A DNA stretch of 5,513 nt, from the NCBI GenBank assembly GCA_001872995.1, contig MNXO01000149.1:1-5513 (forward strand), written 5' to 3'. The translations under genes were made by a program, and so were the position numbers. A model generated the notes under the pieces. The model was not told the origin of the DNA, made no database searches, and saw only the letters and a program-made list of their open reading frames with translations. This stretch comes from Bacteroidetes bacterium CG2_30_32_10 (GTDB taxonomy: Bacteria; Bacteroidota; Bacteroidia; Bacteroidales; CG2-30-32-10). This document shows positions 5,512 through 5,513 of this stretch, piece after piece; position 1 is the first letter of the stretch; each line of letters starts with the position of its first letter.

Positions 5512-5513
5512 TC

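Overview
The window is very AT-rich and looks like a chromosomal segment from a member of the Bacteroidota. Three things point there. Start codons lack Shine-Dalgarno sequences, several genes are preceded by the Bacteroidota-type -7 box TAnnTTTG, and the exported proteins are lipoproteins with short signal peptides. Protein content (a DUF1456/YehS-like protein, a DUF58 protein, a small DUF6252-like lipoprotein) fits the same group. Genus cannot be set from this sequence.

Layout. The left edge (1-79, minus) holds the first 26 codons of an IS5-like transposase, with a probable insertion-sequence end near 215. Next is a minus-strand gene (282-1796) for a two-domain Memo-AMMECR1 protein with a lipoprotein signal peptide. 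Divergent from it is a small plus-strand lipoprotein of unknown function (1981-2475). A minus-strand block follows: a DUF1456 protein (2553-3020), a DUF58/von Willebrand-like protein (3121-4056) and thioredoxin (4191-4511). These are separate transcription units: thioredoxin ends in a clear intrinsic terminator (4130-4164), and each gene has its own candidate -7 box. A 52-bp near-perfect palindrome (4606-4657) lies in the intergenic region between thioredoxin and the divergent plus-strand maf gene (4786-5361, TTG start). A tRNA-Gly(CCC) gene (5417-5488) with a good promoter closes the window, followed by the start of a heptamer tandem repeat.

Function. Most genes are single-gene housekeeping or stress units (thioredoxin, Maf nucleotide pyrophosphatase, tRNA), and I see no multi-gene accessory system. 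The most unusual item is the Memo-AMMECR1 fusion. It combines the A and B components of the AmmeMemoRadiSam system in one chain that appears to be exported and lipid-anchored, with no radical SAM partner in view. The second is the intergenic palindrome, which neither flanking gene explains as a terminator.
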